A stretch of DNA of 40,221 nucleotides from Acidocella aminolytica 101 = DSM 11237 (lineage in GTDB: Bacteria; Pseudomonadota; Alphaproteobacteria; Acetobacterales; Acetobacteraceae), in contig NZ_FQVJ01000033.1 of the NCBI RefSeq assembly GCF_900129125.1, positions 1 through 40,221 on the forward strand. Reading direction: 5' to 3'. A program made the position numbers and the translations under genes. Below the pieces are notes generated by a model, which searched no databases, was not told the origin of the DNA, and worked only from the letters and a program-made list of their open reading frames with translations. How positions within the stretch are numbered: position 1 is the first letter of the stretch; each line of letters opens with the position of its first letter. Below, piece after piece: positions 31,117 to 39,894 of this stretch.

Positions 31117-32550
31117 ATGTCGAATTTTTGGCCGGAGGCGTTGAGTCGCCGGCGTTTATTAATGGCGGGTAGTGCCGCTTTAACGATGCCCCTATTTGCT
31201 GCGCAGCGTGCCGTCGCCGATGGCGGCAAGGGGATAGTAACTCTCAAACCCGCGCCTGGTTTGGCGCCGATAATGGGGTCTGGGCAGGCAGAGACATCGG
31301 TGCTCGTCTACAACGGCATGGTCAGTGGGCCGGTGTTGCGACTGGCGCAAGGAAAGCCTTTTCAGGCCAATGTTATAAACGGGCTGGATGAAGGCACGAC
31401 GGTTCATTGGCATGGTATCAGGCTGCCCAACGCCATGGACGGCGTGCCTGGCCTGACGCAAGCCAGCATCAAGCCCGGCGGCAGTTTTCACTATGCCTTC
31501 ACGCCGCCGGATGCCGGCACGTACTGGTATCACCCGCATGACCATACAGCCCGGCAAATGGGCCGCGGCATGGCTGGTGCGTTGATTGTTGAAGAACCGG
31601 AGCCGCCAGGTTTTGACCGCGATATGCTGTGGGTTCTGCAGGATTGGGAGTTGCTTTCCGACAATCAGATTGTCGATGGCTTTGATAATGAGATGGAAGG
31701 CATGATGGCGGGTCGCATCGGCACGACCGTGACGATCAACGGTACGATCCCGACGCCGGTATCCATCCGGGCTGGTGAGAGGATCCGGCTGCGGCTAATA
31801 AATGCTTGTCTTGCCCGGTTTATGGCGCTGCGCTTTGCCGGGCATCGTGTTGTCGTAATGGCACTGGATGGCCAACCGGTTGTGCAGCCATTTGAGCCGG
31901 ATGGTGGGATCACCGTAATAGCGCCGGCCCAACGTGTGGATCTGCTGCTTGAAGCGACGGGCGAGCCTGGTAGCAAATACCCAATTACGGATGAGTTCTA
32001 TGGGAATGACGAGAGCTATAAGTTAGTTGATCTGGCTTATTCGGAATCTTCAAAATTAACCATCTCCACAAAGCCGATCATTCTGCGGCTCAATCCGGTT
32101 CCCAAACCCGATCTCACAAACCCCGTTCGCCATCAGCTTACCATCGTTGGTGGTGGAATGAGCGGGATGGGTATGGGGGGTATGATGGGTGGGATGATGG
32201 CCGATGGCAATTCCGCCACGCCGCAAATATGGGCTATCAAAGGCCCAGACGGTTTGAACCAGGGCATGGCGCCGATTTTGACGCTGCCGCTGGGCCGCAC
32301 TGCTGTCATTACCCTAATCAACCAGACGAAATGGTGGCACCCGATGCATTTGCATGGGTACAGTTTCCATGTGCTCTCGCGCAATGGCGACGCTGAGCAA
32401 TACCCGCACATCCGCGACACAGTGATCCTACGCCCGAAAGATACGGTCGAGATAGCTTTTGTCGCCGACAATCCCGGCGATTGGATGTTTCATTGCCACG
32501 TCGTCGAGCACCAAGATTTTGGCCTGATGACGGTAATTCGTGTCGCCTGA
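31117..32550 (+). CDS. Tat-exported multicopper oxidase (CueO/CopA-like)
   Basis: A 477-residue three-domain oxidase that converts Cu(I) to the less toxic Cu(II) in the periplasm using O2. SRRRLLMAGSAALTMP is a twin-arginine signal. All four copper-binding segments are present: HWHG (97-100), HPHDH (139-143), HPMHLHG (408-414) and HCHVVEHQDFGLM (459-471), the last holding the type-1 copper cysteine and its axial Met. A Met-rich loop, GGGMSGMGMGGMMGGMM, at about 346-362, resembles the Cu(I)-feeding insert of CueO. It is a little shorter than CueO. Downstream genes follow in the same direction with short gaps. Confidence 0.93.
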   Translation: MSNFWPEALSRRRLLMAGSAALTMPLFAAQRAVADGGKGIVTLKPAPGLAPIMGSGQAETSVLVYNGMVSGPVLRLAQGKPFQANVINGLDEGTTVHWHGIRLPNAMDGVPGLTQASIKPGGSFHYAFTPPDAGTYWYHPHDHTARQMGRGMAGALIVEEPEPPGFDRDMLWVLQDWELLSDNQIVDGFDNEMEGMMAGRIGTTVTINGTIPTPVSIRAGERIRLRLINACLARFMALRFAGHRVVVMALDGQPVVQPFEPDGGITVIAPAQRVDLLLEATGEPGSKYPITDEFYGNDESYKLVDLAYSESSKLTISTKPIILRLNPVPKPDLTNPVRHQLTIVGGGMSGMGMGGMMGGMMADGNSATPQIWAIKGPDGLNQGMAPILTLPLGRTAVITLINQTKWWHPMHLHGYSFHVLSRNGDAEQYPHIRDTVILRPKDTVEIAFVADNPGDWMFHCHVVEHQDFGLMTVIRVA

Positions 32551-32579
32551 AATTTATGTAAAACAAGGAGTCAAAAACA

Positions 32580-33038
32580 ATGAATAACATGCTAAAGTAT
32601 GCAGTATTTGTGCTCTCGGCGGTGACGCCGTTATCCGCAATCGCGGCACCGATCCAGGCGACATTATATAAAAACCCTGACTGTGATTGTTGTGAGAACT
32701 ATGCCCAGTATCTCGATAAAAACGGCTTTGATGTTAAGGTTATACCTTCACCAAACCTCGATGCCCTGACACAGGAAGCTGGGGTGCCGACAGCGTTGGA
32801 TGGGTGCCATCTTACGAAGATCGGTGGTTATGTCATCGAAGGTCATGTCCCAGCGTCGATTGTAAAGAAACTTTTGACGGAGCGTCCTCCGATTAAAGGC
32901 ATTGCCATTGCGGGCATGCCGGCGGGTGTACCGGGAATGCCAAGCATGGCGGGAATGAGCTCCGGCCCAATCAATGTTTATGAGGTTGGAACATCGACCC
33001 CCGTTATTTATGCGACGGTTCAACCGGGCGAATTCTAA
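32580..33038 (+). CDS. DUF411 metal-binding protein with Met-rich tail
   Basis: A 152-residue exported protein. After a signal peptide (to about residue 23), LYKNPDCDCCENYAQYL carries the DUF411 CxCC motif (C35, C37, C38), and GCHLTKIGGYVIEGHVPASIVKKLL gives C76, H77 and H89. DUF411 proteins accompany copper and silver resistance genes and are thought to bind the metal. The tail (GIAIAGMPAGVPGMPSMAGM) adds a Met-rich segment. AAGGAG lies 11 bases before the start. Confidence 0.88.
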   Translation: MNNMLKYAVFVLSAVTPLSAIAAPIQATLYKNPDCDCCENYAQYLDKNGFDVKVIPSPNLDALTQEAGVPTALDGCHLTKIGGYVIEGHVPASIVKKLLTERPPIKGIAIAGMPAGVPGMPSMAGMSSGPINVYEVGTSTPVIYATVQPGEF

Positions 33039-33071
33039 GAAACTACACGCAACCAATAAAGGAATAGGTTA

Positions 33072-33473
33072 ATGATCAAAATCGTACAAGCTATCGCAAT
33101 ATCAACCGTTTTAGTTGGAGTTGCAGCCGGTATTTCGACGGCGCAAGCAGCAACGCCGACTGCACCAACAAATGATATGACCCAAGGAAATGGTGGCGGC
33201 ATGATGGGTGGCGGCATGATGGGTGGCGGCATGATGGGTGGCGGCATGATGGGTGGCGGCATGATGGGCGGAGGCGGCATGATGGCCGACCATGATAAAA
33301 CGAAAGGAAAGTCCGGCGGTGATATGATGGGCATGATGAATATGATGGCGTCATGCTCCAATATGATGACAGCGCAAATCAACATGATGAATGCCATGAC
33401 AAACGAGATCAATGCTCAGACAAAGCTGCTAAATCAAGAAGCGGCGTCTGGTGCCGGCTCAGCTCAAAAATAA
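33072..33473 (+). CDS. Periplasmic Met/Gly-repeat protein, putative copper sponge
   Basis: A 133-residue exported protein (signal peptide cut near AQAAT, residue 26). Residues 41-70 hold tandem GGGMM repeats, followed by GDMMGMMNMMASCSNMM and NMMNAM, so about a fifth of the mature protein is methionine. Met clusters bind Cu(I)/Ag(I). The repeats are also perfect 15-bp DNA repeats, so their number can vary. No named family is recognised; its place between DUF411 and a membrane protein in the copper operon supports metal storage or delivery. Confidence 0.75.
   Translation: MIKIVQAIAISTVLVGVAAGISTAQAATPTAPTNDMTQGNGGGMMGGGMMGGGMMGGGMMGGGMMGGGGMMADHDKTKGKSGGDMMGMMNMMASCSNMMTAQINMMNAMTNEINAQTKLLNQEAASGAGSAQK
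33192..33266 (+). repeat. 15-bp tandem repeat, five copies, coding for GGGMM
   Basis: GGTGGCGGCATGATG is repeated five times head to tail from 33192, with a slightly altered sixth unit after it. Period 15 keeps the reading frame, so slippage would add or remove five-residue metal-binding units in the Met-rich protein. Confidence 0.95.
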
Positions 33474-33552
33474 GCTTTGAAATAAATGATTGGACGGTGA
33501 TGCACGATTATATCCGTGCATCCCCGCGCCCAACTCGCTGAGGAACCAGATT

Positions 33553-34032
33553 TTGAGGGATGTTATTTCAATAGAGCCGACATCAGTGATACATTGGCAG
33601 ATTATTCGTCGTTATATGCTCACCATGGCGGCAGGTAATCTCCTCTGGGAAATTCTCCAGCAGCCATTCTATACATTGTGGCAGACAGCTTCTCTGGCCT
33701 ATCTCACCTTTGCAATCGTGCATTGCTGGATCGGTGATCTGATGATTGCGGCATCCTGCCTTGCTCTGGGGATATGCACGTCACGCATTCTACGATCGAG
33801 ACAGTTTTTCCCAGTGGGTGCCTTTGTGACCCTTCTTGCAGGATTAGCTTATACAATATTCAGCGAGTGGCGAAATATGTCCATTCATCATTTCTGGACT
33901 TACAGCGCTTACATGCCACGACTACCGTTCGTTGGAACCGGTCTTCTACCCATATTACAATGGTTTTTAATTCCGATGCTTTCACTCTGTTTAGCGCGGA
34001 AATTGTCATTGGAATTGATGGCTATCACATGA
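33553..34032 (+). CDS. Four-helix membrane protein of the copper operon
   Basis: A protein of about 160 residues with about four membrane helices (for example LAYLTFAIVHCWIGDLMIAASCLALGI, VGAFVTLLAGLAYTIFSEW, PLLPILQWFLIPMLSLCL-like end). I recognise no named family. No ATG fits the N-terminus: the TTG at 33553 has AGGA 9 bases upstream and is chosen, while the first in-frame ATG is at 33616. The stop overlaps the start of the DsbD-like gene (ATGA), so they are coupled. A role in metal handling or in support of the disulfide reductase is inference from position. Confidence 0.6.
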   Translation: MRDVISIEPTSVIHWQIIRRYMLTMAAGNLLWEILQQPFYTLWQTASLAYLTFAIVHCWIGDLMIAASCLALGICTSRILRSRQFFPVGAFVTLLAGLAYTIFSEWRNMSIHHFWTYSAYMPRLPFVGTGLLPILQWFLIPMLSLCLARKLSLELMAIT

Positions 34033-36194
34033 ACGCTGTCAAAATGAAGCTGCAAGCGATCGCGTTGACGCTGTGTCTTAGCCTTACACTACAGGCACTA
34101 CTATCCCAGCCTGCTTTTGCTGCAGCAACGCCATGGGTTGGCGATGGTAACGCAGCGGCCCGATTGATTACAGCAGTGGAAGCGACGGGCTCAGCCGGAC
34201 AAATCGATGCTGCTCTACAGATTCGCCTGGCACCTGGTTGGCACGCCTATTGGCGCAGCCCAGGCGACGCTGGATTTCCGCCGTCGATTGATTGGGGTGG
34301 CTCCGAAAATTTAAAATCTGCCCAGTTATTCTGGCCCGCACCGAAGCGGTTCATCCTCGACGGTTTGATCACCCAAGGCTATGAGAATGGCGTGGTGCTG
34401 CCGATTGCGGTCACGCTTGAGCGAGTAGTTCAATCAGCGCGCCTGCAGGCAAGCGTGCGTTATGCAGCATGCAAGGATATTTGTGTTCCTTATACCGCGA
34501 AGTTCACATTGCCGCTCCCTGCCGGCGTTGCACTTCCGGGGCCAGAGGCGCCGCTGATCGCCAATGCGTGGGCCACTGTTCCAGGAACACCAGCCGAAGC
34601 GGGGCTCGGAGTTTCATCGGTTGTTATTTCAACTGTCGATACCACAAGTCCGGGATCGGTTCTTTCGGTTATAATCGACATGGGCTCAAAGCCTCTTTTA
34701 TATCCCGATGTTTTTATAGAGGGATTGTCAGGCTTTGCGCCGGGCGCTCCTACGATTTCACTCAGTCCTAAAAATCACCGCGCTATTTTGAGTGTGTTTC
34801 TAAAAAACCATCCCGCTGCATCGATCGCCGGCAAAAATTTGCAATTCACATTAGAGGGTGGAACGCAGCCCGTGACATTTGCGGCCGCACCTGTAGCTGG
34901 TCCGCTGCCTGCACAAGCAAGTGACCAGAATACTGCCGGCATTATCCTCATCGCACTTCTCGGTGGTTTGATTTTAAATGTTATGCCCTGCGTATTGCCG
35001 GTGCTCTCGTTGAAGCTATTCGGCCTGATATCAGCAACCGGCACACAAAGACGGCAGTTCAGGTTCAATCTTCTGGCGACTGCAGGAGGCGTTGTGTCCT
35101 CTTTCATCGTCATCGCAACGCTCTTAATTCTCCTGAAAATAGCCGGTCAGGCAATCGGTTGGGGGATTCAATTCCAACAGCCGTGGTTTCTGGGCGCCAT
35201 GGCGGTTGTTACCACATTATTTGCGGCTAACCTGTGGGACTGGCTGCCAGTTTCGACGCCGCGCTTCGCGCGGCACGCGGCAACGGTCGGCACCCGCAGC
35301 CATCCTCGCATCCTGGCGTTTTTCACGGGAGTATTCGCCACCATTCTGGCCACCTCCTGCTCCGCCCCCTTTGTGGGCACCGCAGTTGGTTTTGCCCTGG
35401 CGCGCGATCCTCTCACGATTGTCCAGATTTTCGTGGCACTCGGGGTCGGAATGGCCTTCCCTTATCTTGCCGTAGCAGCGCTACCCGGACTGGCCCGTTT
35501 TTTGCCCAGGCCCGGCCCGTGGATGGTCAAGCTTCGGGTAGTTTTGGGATTTGCACTCCTTAGCACGGCAATCTGGTTGATTTCGATCATCGCCGCAGTC
35601 GTTTCATTAACGGCAGCGATAATTTCCAGCTTCATCTTGCTGACTTTCTTGGTCATCCTGTTTCTCCGTCATCGAACACCTCTTGTATCGTCAAAACGCC
35701 GTCGGATTTGGTCAGGCGTTGCCGCAGCCGTGGCATTTACTGCGGTCATTACGCCAATTGTATTTCAACGGTCAGAAACTCGATCGCCGCCTATCGAAGC
35801 GAGTTTCAATTCGGTATTCCAACCTTTTGAGCAGTCTCGCATAAATGAATTGGTTGCCAAGAATAAACTGGTTTTTGTTGATGTGACCGCGGCGTGGTGT
35901 CTTGTGTGCAAAGTCAACGCACTCACGGTCTTGGACCGCAACCCTGTAGCGGCGCAATTACGGTCGGCAAATGTCGTCGCTATGCGCGCTGATTGGACCC
36001 GGCCGAGCCGAATTATCACCGCCTATCTGGAAAGTTTTCATCGCTATGGCGTACCGTTGGACGTCATCTACGGGCCGGGCGCGCCGGCCGGGATACTTCT
36101 CCCAAGTCTGCTGACGCCAGGTGCCGTCATGGATGCCTTTCAACACGCAGGCACCCCCATTCATTCCAACTATCGAGCAGAGTCTTCACAATGA
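34029..36194 (+). CDS. scsB: DsbD/ScsB-type membrane thiol-disulfide reductase
   Basis: A 721-residue protein of the usual three-part plan. The N-terminal periplasmic domain has the reactive pair C148/C152 (YAACKDICVPY). The middle CcdA-like domain has eight or so membrane helices with LNVMPCVLPVLSLK (C321) and ATSCSAPFVGT (C444). The C-terminal thioredoxin domain has AAWCLVCKVN (C624, C627). It moves electrons from the cytoplasm to periplasmic thiols. In copper loci the ScsB form supplies reducing power to metal-binding or disulfide-repair partners; the TlpA-like protein downstream is a candidate partner. It starts inside the stop of the previous gene and ends inside the start of the next. 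Confidence 0.87.
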   Translation: MNAVKMKLQAIALTLCLSLTLQALLSQPAFAAATPWVGDGNAAARLITAVEATGSAGQIDAALQIRLAPGWHAYWRSPGDAGFPPSIDWGGSENLKSAQLFWPAPKRFILDGLITQGYENGVVLPIAVTLERVVQSARLQASVRYAACKDICVPYTAKFTLPLPAGVALPGPEAPLIANAWATVPGTPAEAGLGVSSVVISTVDTTSPGSVLSVIIDMGSKPLLYPDVFIEGLSGFAPGAPTISLSPKNHRAILSVFLKNHPAASIAGKNLQFTLEGGTQPVTFAAAPVAGPLPAQASDQNTAGIILIALLGGLILNVMPCVLPVLSLKLFGLISATGTQRRQFRFNLLATAGGVVSSFIVIATLLILLKIAGQAIGWGIQFQQPWFLGAMAVVTTLFAANLWDWLPVSTPRFARHAATVGTRSHPRILAFFTGVFATILATSCSAPFVGTAVGFALARDPLTIVQIFVALGVGMAFPYLAVAALPGLARFLPRPGPWMVKLRVVLGFALLSTAIWLISIIAAVVSLTAAIISSFILLTFLVILFLRHRTPLVSSKRRRIWSGVAAAVAFTAVITPIVFQRSETRSPPIEASFNSVFQPFEQSRINELVAKNKLVFVDVTAAWCLVCKVNALTVLDRNPVAAQLRSANVVAMRADWTRPSRIITAYLESFHRYGVPLDVIYGPGAPAGILLPSLLTPGAVMDAFQHAGTPIHSNYRAESSQ

Positions 36195-36805
36195 ATTTTT
36201 ATGAGCGTCATATCCTGCCGCCTTTGCTGAATTTTGTCATGGGACAAAAACAGCTCAAACCATTCCGTGAACGTGTGATCGCAGGTGCGACAGGCGATGT
36301 TCTGGAACTTGGGATCGGGTCTGGTCTTAATCTGACGCATTACGGGAACAGCGTGCGCTCAGTAACTGGTGTGGAACCATCAGCAGAACTGTTGAAAATG
36401 GCTGAACAGCTAGTCGATCGGGCCATTGTGCCGGTAAAATTGTTAAAGACTTCCGCCGAGGGTTTGCCGATGGAATCTGCTTCCTTTGATACAGTTATCA
36501 CCACCTGGACACTTTGCACAATCCCGAACGCGCATATGGCACTACAGGAAGCGAGGCGCGTGCTCCGGCCAGGTGGCACCCTGCTATTTGTTGAACACGG
36601 CCGCGCGCCGGATGCCAATGTCGCCCGATGGCAAGATAGGCTTGACCATGTCTGGGGATGCATCGCAGGCGGCTGCCATCTAAACCGTCAAATTGATGCG
36701 CTCATCACCGATGCAGGGTTCGATATCCAGATACTGCATCATCACCGAATATCTGGGCCACGGACGCATACTTATCTTTATGAGGGGCAGGCAAGGCCCC
36801 AATGA
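36191..36805 (+). CDS. Class I SAM-dependent methyltransferase
   Basis: A 204-residue methyltransferase of the UbiE/COQ5-like fold. VLELGIGSGLNLTHY is the SAM loop, VTGVEPSAELLKMA the acidic-loop strand, and GLPMESASFDTVITTWTLCTIPN then LRPGGTLLFVEHGRAP the later motifs. Overlapping start and stop codons on both sides show it belongs to the copper operon. The substrate is unknown. A lipid or small molecule at the envelope would fit, but nothing in the sequence decides it. Confidence 0.85.
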   Translation: MNFYERHILPPLLNFVMGQKQLKPFRERVIAGATGDVLELGIGSGLNLTHYGNSVRSVTGVEPSAELLKMAEQLVDRAIVPVKLLKTSAEGLPMESASFDTVITTWTLCTIPNAHMALQEARRVLRPGGTLLFVEHGRAPDANVARWQDRLDHVWGCIAGGCHLNRQIDALITDAGFDIQILHHHRISGPRTHTYLYEGQARPQ

Positions 36806-37467
36806 GAATCATCCGAAATCTTGGGATCGGTATTTGCCTCGCACTTGCCGTGATCATCAGCATTGTGGCGATTGATCCGTCGCTTCTTAAGCTTGGTCAA
36901 GGAAACTTATCAGCGCCATTACCTGGTTCAGAGAGCGGTGGACAGATGGCCACGACAACCAATTCGGGAATTCCGCCTGGAGCGCCGATCGGTGGGCCAT
37001 TCCAACTTACAAACCAGCTTGGTCAACCGGTTTCCGACGCAACTTATCGCGGCAAATATATGCTGGTGTTTTTCGGCTATAGCCATTGTCCGGATGAATG
37101 TCCCCTGACATTGCAGAAGATGGCTTTGACTATGAATGCGTTGGGACCATTAGCGCAGCACATTGCACCGATTTTTATCACGATTGATCCAACGCGCGAT
37201 ACGCCGCCTGCCTTGAAACCCTATCTCTCAAAATTTGGACCAGATTTGATGGGTCTGACGGGAAGTAACGCGCAGATTGCCGGCGTGGCCCATGAATATG
37301 CTGTGGCGTTCAATACGAATAATCTCGAAGCATCCGGTGCGAGTGTGATCAGCCACTCGACATATATCTACCTTATGGGTCCGGATGGAAAATTTCTAAA
37401 CCTGTTTCCGTTTACCATAACTGTTGCTCAGCTAACTTCAGTCCTGAAAGCCCAAATAAACCCATGA
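36802..37467 (+). CDS. SCO1/SenC-family copper chaperone
   Basis: A 221-residue protein anchored by an N-terminal membrane helix (about 7-24). The thioredoxin-like SCO fold shows the copper ligands C96 and C100 in HCPDEC and H185 in ISHSTYIYL, with TIDPTRDTPPALKPYL between. SCO proteins deliver copper to cytochrome oxidase or act as thiol reductases; within this operon delivery to, or protection of, the oxidase system is plausible. It overlaps both neighbours by 4 bp. Confidence 0.92.
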   Translation: MRIIRNLGIGICLALAVIISIVAIDPSLLKLGQGNLSAPLPGSESGGQMATTTNSGIPPGAPIGGPFQLTNQLGQPVSDATYRGKYMLVFFGYSHCPDECPLTLQKMALTMNALGPLAQHIAPIFITIDPTRDTPPALKPYLSKFGPDLMGLTGSNAQIAGVAHEYAVAFNTNNLEASGASVISHSTYIYLMGPDGKFLNLFPFTITVAQLTSVLKAQINP

Positions 37468-38024
37468 TCGAGCGCAAGACAATGCCACGCCGGAACCTGT
37501 TGCGCACGGCTTTACTGGCGCCCCCTTTTGCCATGGGAGCAAGCCAGGTTGCGAAAGCACAGGAATTGCCTGATCCGCAAATGGATCAAACGGCACCAAT
37601 GGCAATGCCATCATTGAAATTTACAACAGCTGCCGGAAAACCGATCACCCTTAAAGATTTCAAGGGTAAATTTATTCTTCTGAATATCTGGGCGACCTGG
37701 TGTGGACCATGCCGTGAGGAAATGCCGACCCTTGACCGTTTGCAAGCCAAACTCGGTGGTACGCATTTTCAAGTTGTGCCGATATCCATTGATGCGGGTG
37801 GGCTGGCACCCGTGCAGCAATTCTACCACGAGATCGGGATCAAACATCTCGACATCTATTTAAATATATCTGGCGATGCCATGGACGCCCTAAATTTAGA
37901 AGGTATTCCAGCCAGTTTTCTTATTAACCCGGAAGGACTGCAAATTGGCAGTCTCGCCGGTGCTGCTGATTGGAGCAGCCCATCAGCCGTCGCTTTTTTT
38001 CAAAAGGCGATGGCCGCACTCTAA
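37464..38024 (+). CDS. TlpA-like periplasmic thioredoxin
   Basis: A 186-residue exported protein. PRRNLLRTALLAPPFAMG looks like a twin-arginine leader, cut near AKAQ (about 32). The redox motif is WATWCGPC (C80, C83), followed by REEMPTLDRLQAKL and GIPASFLINPEG with the cis-proline. A Met-rich stretch MDQTAPMAMP precedes the domain. It is a likely electron acceptor for the DsbD/ScsB protein and could keep the SCO cysteines reduced. The start overlaps the SCO stop; the Met at residue 7 is an alternative. Confidence 0.9.
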   Translation: MIERKTMPRRNLLRTALLAPPFAMGASQVAKAQELPDPQMDQTAPMAMPSLKFTTAAGKPITLKDFKGKFILLNIWATWCGPCREEMPTLDRLQAKLGGTHFQVVPISIDAGGLAPVQQFYHEIGIKHLDIYLNISGDAMDALNLEGIPASFLINPEGLQIGSLAGAADWSSPSAVAFFQKAMAAL

Positions 38025-38049
38025 CTTCAACTCAAATGGAGAATTTACA

Positions 38050-38436
38050 ATGAACTGTTGCTCACCTTCACCAAACTCTAACCCAACATCCCATCAATCC
38101 GGCCTCTCTCGTTGGCGTTCACGCCTGATGGGACGCACCGGAATCATTCTTGGACTAATCGCTATTGGCGGCGGCGCTTTGGCTTTTGGCGGTGGCTGGG
38201 GAAAGCTGGTCGCCATAGGTGTTGCGCCGATTATACTTTCAATCCTGCCCTGTTTGGTCATGTGCGGCCTTGGATTGTGCATGATGGGTATGAGTAAAAA
38301 GAAGTCCCAGCCTCCAACACAGGCCTTCGATCAAAATAATTTTGGCGAAGGCAACAGGGATATGATGCACAACAACTCATTGGAACCATCGCCTCAAGCG
38401 ATTTCCTATGCTCAGAAACCATTTTCTAGAGGTTAG
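38050..38436 (+). CDS. Small Cys/Met-rich membrane protein ending the copper operon
   Basis: A 128-residue protein with GGAGA upstream of the ATG at 38050. It starts MNCCSPSPNSN, has two membrane helices (GIILGLIAIGGGALAF and LVAIGVAPIILSILPCLVMCGLG), and then LCMMGMSKKK. The clustered Cys and Met residues beside the second helix look like metal ligands. I recognise no named family. As the last gene of the operon, a copper role is inference from composition and place. Confidence 0.7.
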   Translation: MNCCSPSPNSNPTSHQSGLSRWRSRLMGRTGIILGLIAIGGGALAFGGGWGKLVAIGVAPIILSILPCLVMCGLGLCMMGMSKKKSQPPTQAFDQNNFGEGNRDMMHNNSLEPSPQAISYAQKPFSRG

Positions 38437-38493
38437 AAGTTTTCACGAGATCTATCCAACAGAAAATGATCTGGTTGAACGCTGAAAAAGCTT

Positions 38494-38523
38494 GCCCGAT
38501 CGAGTAGCGCTATTTGGTCGGGC
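38494..38523. terminator. Hairpin between the convergent copper operons
   Basis: GCCCGA (38494-38499) pairs with TCGGGC (38518-38523); the loop contains the palindrome TAGCGCTA. On the minus strand the stem is followed by AAGC and a run of five T, so it could stop transcripts from the DUF4396 side; on the plus strand it is followed by GTTATTC. A two-way terminator is plausible. Confidence 0.5.
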
Positions 38524-38685
38524 GTTATTCTAATGATCTTCATAAAGGAAAGTTGGCAAAAATGCATGTATTCTCAAAGTGGATGACCTCAATGTGCTCC
38601 CTCAGATCGCAGCGGTAATCACGTAACTTTGGCAGGATCCCAAGTTGCATTCGAGCACGTTTTCGATGAAAATGAAGGTACACAG

Positions 38686-39384
38686 TTACATAGCCTCCTT
38701 GATGCCGGCGCGGACAAGAAACCAGTTCATCGGGTACGTGGTCGCGAATCCAATGATCATGCCGATCTGCATCATGAACCAATAGACCGGGCTGTCGGGA
38801 TGTAGTTGTGGTCCAAAAAACACGAAACGCATAAGCGTCATCCAGCCGAACAACCCAACTTCAAAGGCGGTTAGCGACAGGAAATCCGCCTTGACCGCTG
38901 CGATGATCCCATCCTTCAGGCCGAGGCCGCGCATCGGTGCGATCGAAAAATATTGGAAGGCCACACCCAGGGTGAATGCAAACACATAGTCGAGCACAAG
39001 TTCGGCGCCGAAAGTCGAGCCGACAAATACCGCCCCTGTGAAGAAAACCAGAAACTCCGCGATGATGTCGCCGAGTGTGCAACCAGCGCCGCAATGGGTC
39101 GAGCCGACGAAGGTGGAGACCCAGAAGGGCTGATCGGACCCATCGTGATGGCGATGGCCGCTATGTCCCGACATTTTGACGGATTGTGCCTTCGGGGCGC
39201 GACCGAGCGCATAATAGGCCCAGAGGCCAATCGGCCCGAAATAAAGTGCGGTTATCGGCCAGACCGGATTCATCACTGCCATCGGCTGAGGCCGTTTTCG
39301 AATATCAATAACAGCCAGCGCTGCAGATGCAAACGCGGTGATCAGTGAAACGATCGAGACAATTGTGAGCCAAGGTGGGATCAT
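38686..39384 (-). CDS. DUF4396 membrane protein
   Basis: A 232-residue membrane protein with about six helices. VWPITALYFGPIGLWAYYALG, the His-rich loop SGHSGHRHHDG, then STHCGAGCTLGDIIAEF and FGWMTLMRFVFFG match DUF4396 proteins, which are often found beside copper exporters. The His loop and the CGAGC motif may bind metal. Its start overlaps the cueR stop (ATGA), with GGAG upstream. The function is not established. Confidence 0.85.
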   Translation of the reverse strand: MIPPWLTIVSIVSLITAFASAALAVIDIRKRPQPMAVMNPVWPITALYFGPIGLWAYYALGRAPKAQSVKMSGHSGHRHHDGSDQPFWVSTFVGSTHCGAGCTLGDIIAEFLVFFTGAVFVGSTFGAELVLDYVFAFTLGVAFQYFSIAPMRGLGLKDGIIAAVKADFLSLTAFEVGLFGWMTLMRFVFFGPQLHPDSPVYWFMMQIGMIIGFATTYPMNWFLVRAGIKEAM

Positions 39385-39860
39385 GCATTTACTCCTTTCT
39401 GGCGGCGCGTTCCTGCGGTGGGAACCTTGACGGCGCAGGTACCTTGATCCTGCGTTAATTTGGTGGGCTTTACAGCTAGATCATCCATAATAGGACAGGT
39501 GGGACGCTGATCTCCACGGCAATGATCCGCGAGGTGCTCTACTGCACGTAGCATAACTTCCATCTCGGCGATCTTGCGGCGGAGGGAAGTCGCGTGATCG
39601 AGTGCGATCCGCTTCACATCGGCACTGGCCCGCGCCTCGTTGCGCCAGAGCGAGAGCAGACGTTCGATATCGGCGATCGAGTATCCGAGATCACGTGCCC
39701 GCCTGATGAGTTGAAGCGTATGGATATCGCTTTCAGTATAGGTCCGGTAATTGCCTTCGGTGCGTCCAACGGCCGGCAACAGCCTTATGCTCTCGTAGTA
39801 ACGGATCATTTTCGTGGAGACGCCGGATTGTTTTGCCGCGTCGCTGATAGTGTTCGGCAT
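39381..39860 (-). CDS. cueR: CueR-like Cu(I)-responsive MerR regulator
   Basis: A 159-residue MerR-family activator. The DNA-binding domain is AAKQSGVSTKMIRYYESIRLLP then GNYRTYTESDIHTLQLIRRARDLGYS. The metal loop has C114 and C122 with seven residues between (HCRGDQRPTCPI), the CueR spacing, and a serine at 79 (RASADVKR) as in Cu(I)/Ag(I) sensors. It would activate promoters with a 19-bp spacer, such as that at 30516-30546, and probably the one ahead of copA. The tail after residue 130 is longer than in E. coli CueR. Confidence 0.92.
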   Translation of the reverse strand: MPNTISDAAKQSGVSTKMIRYYESIRLLPAVGRTEGNYRTYTESDIHTLQLIRRARDLGYSIADIERLLSLWRNEARASADVKRIALDHATSLRRKIAEMEVMLRAVEHLADHCRGDQRPTCPIMDDLAVKPTKLTQDQGTCAVKVPTAGTRRQKGVNA

Positions 39861-39894
39861 AATGGCCTCGGTCGTGTCGAGAGTGTGTATAATT

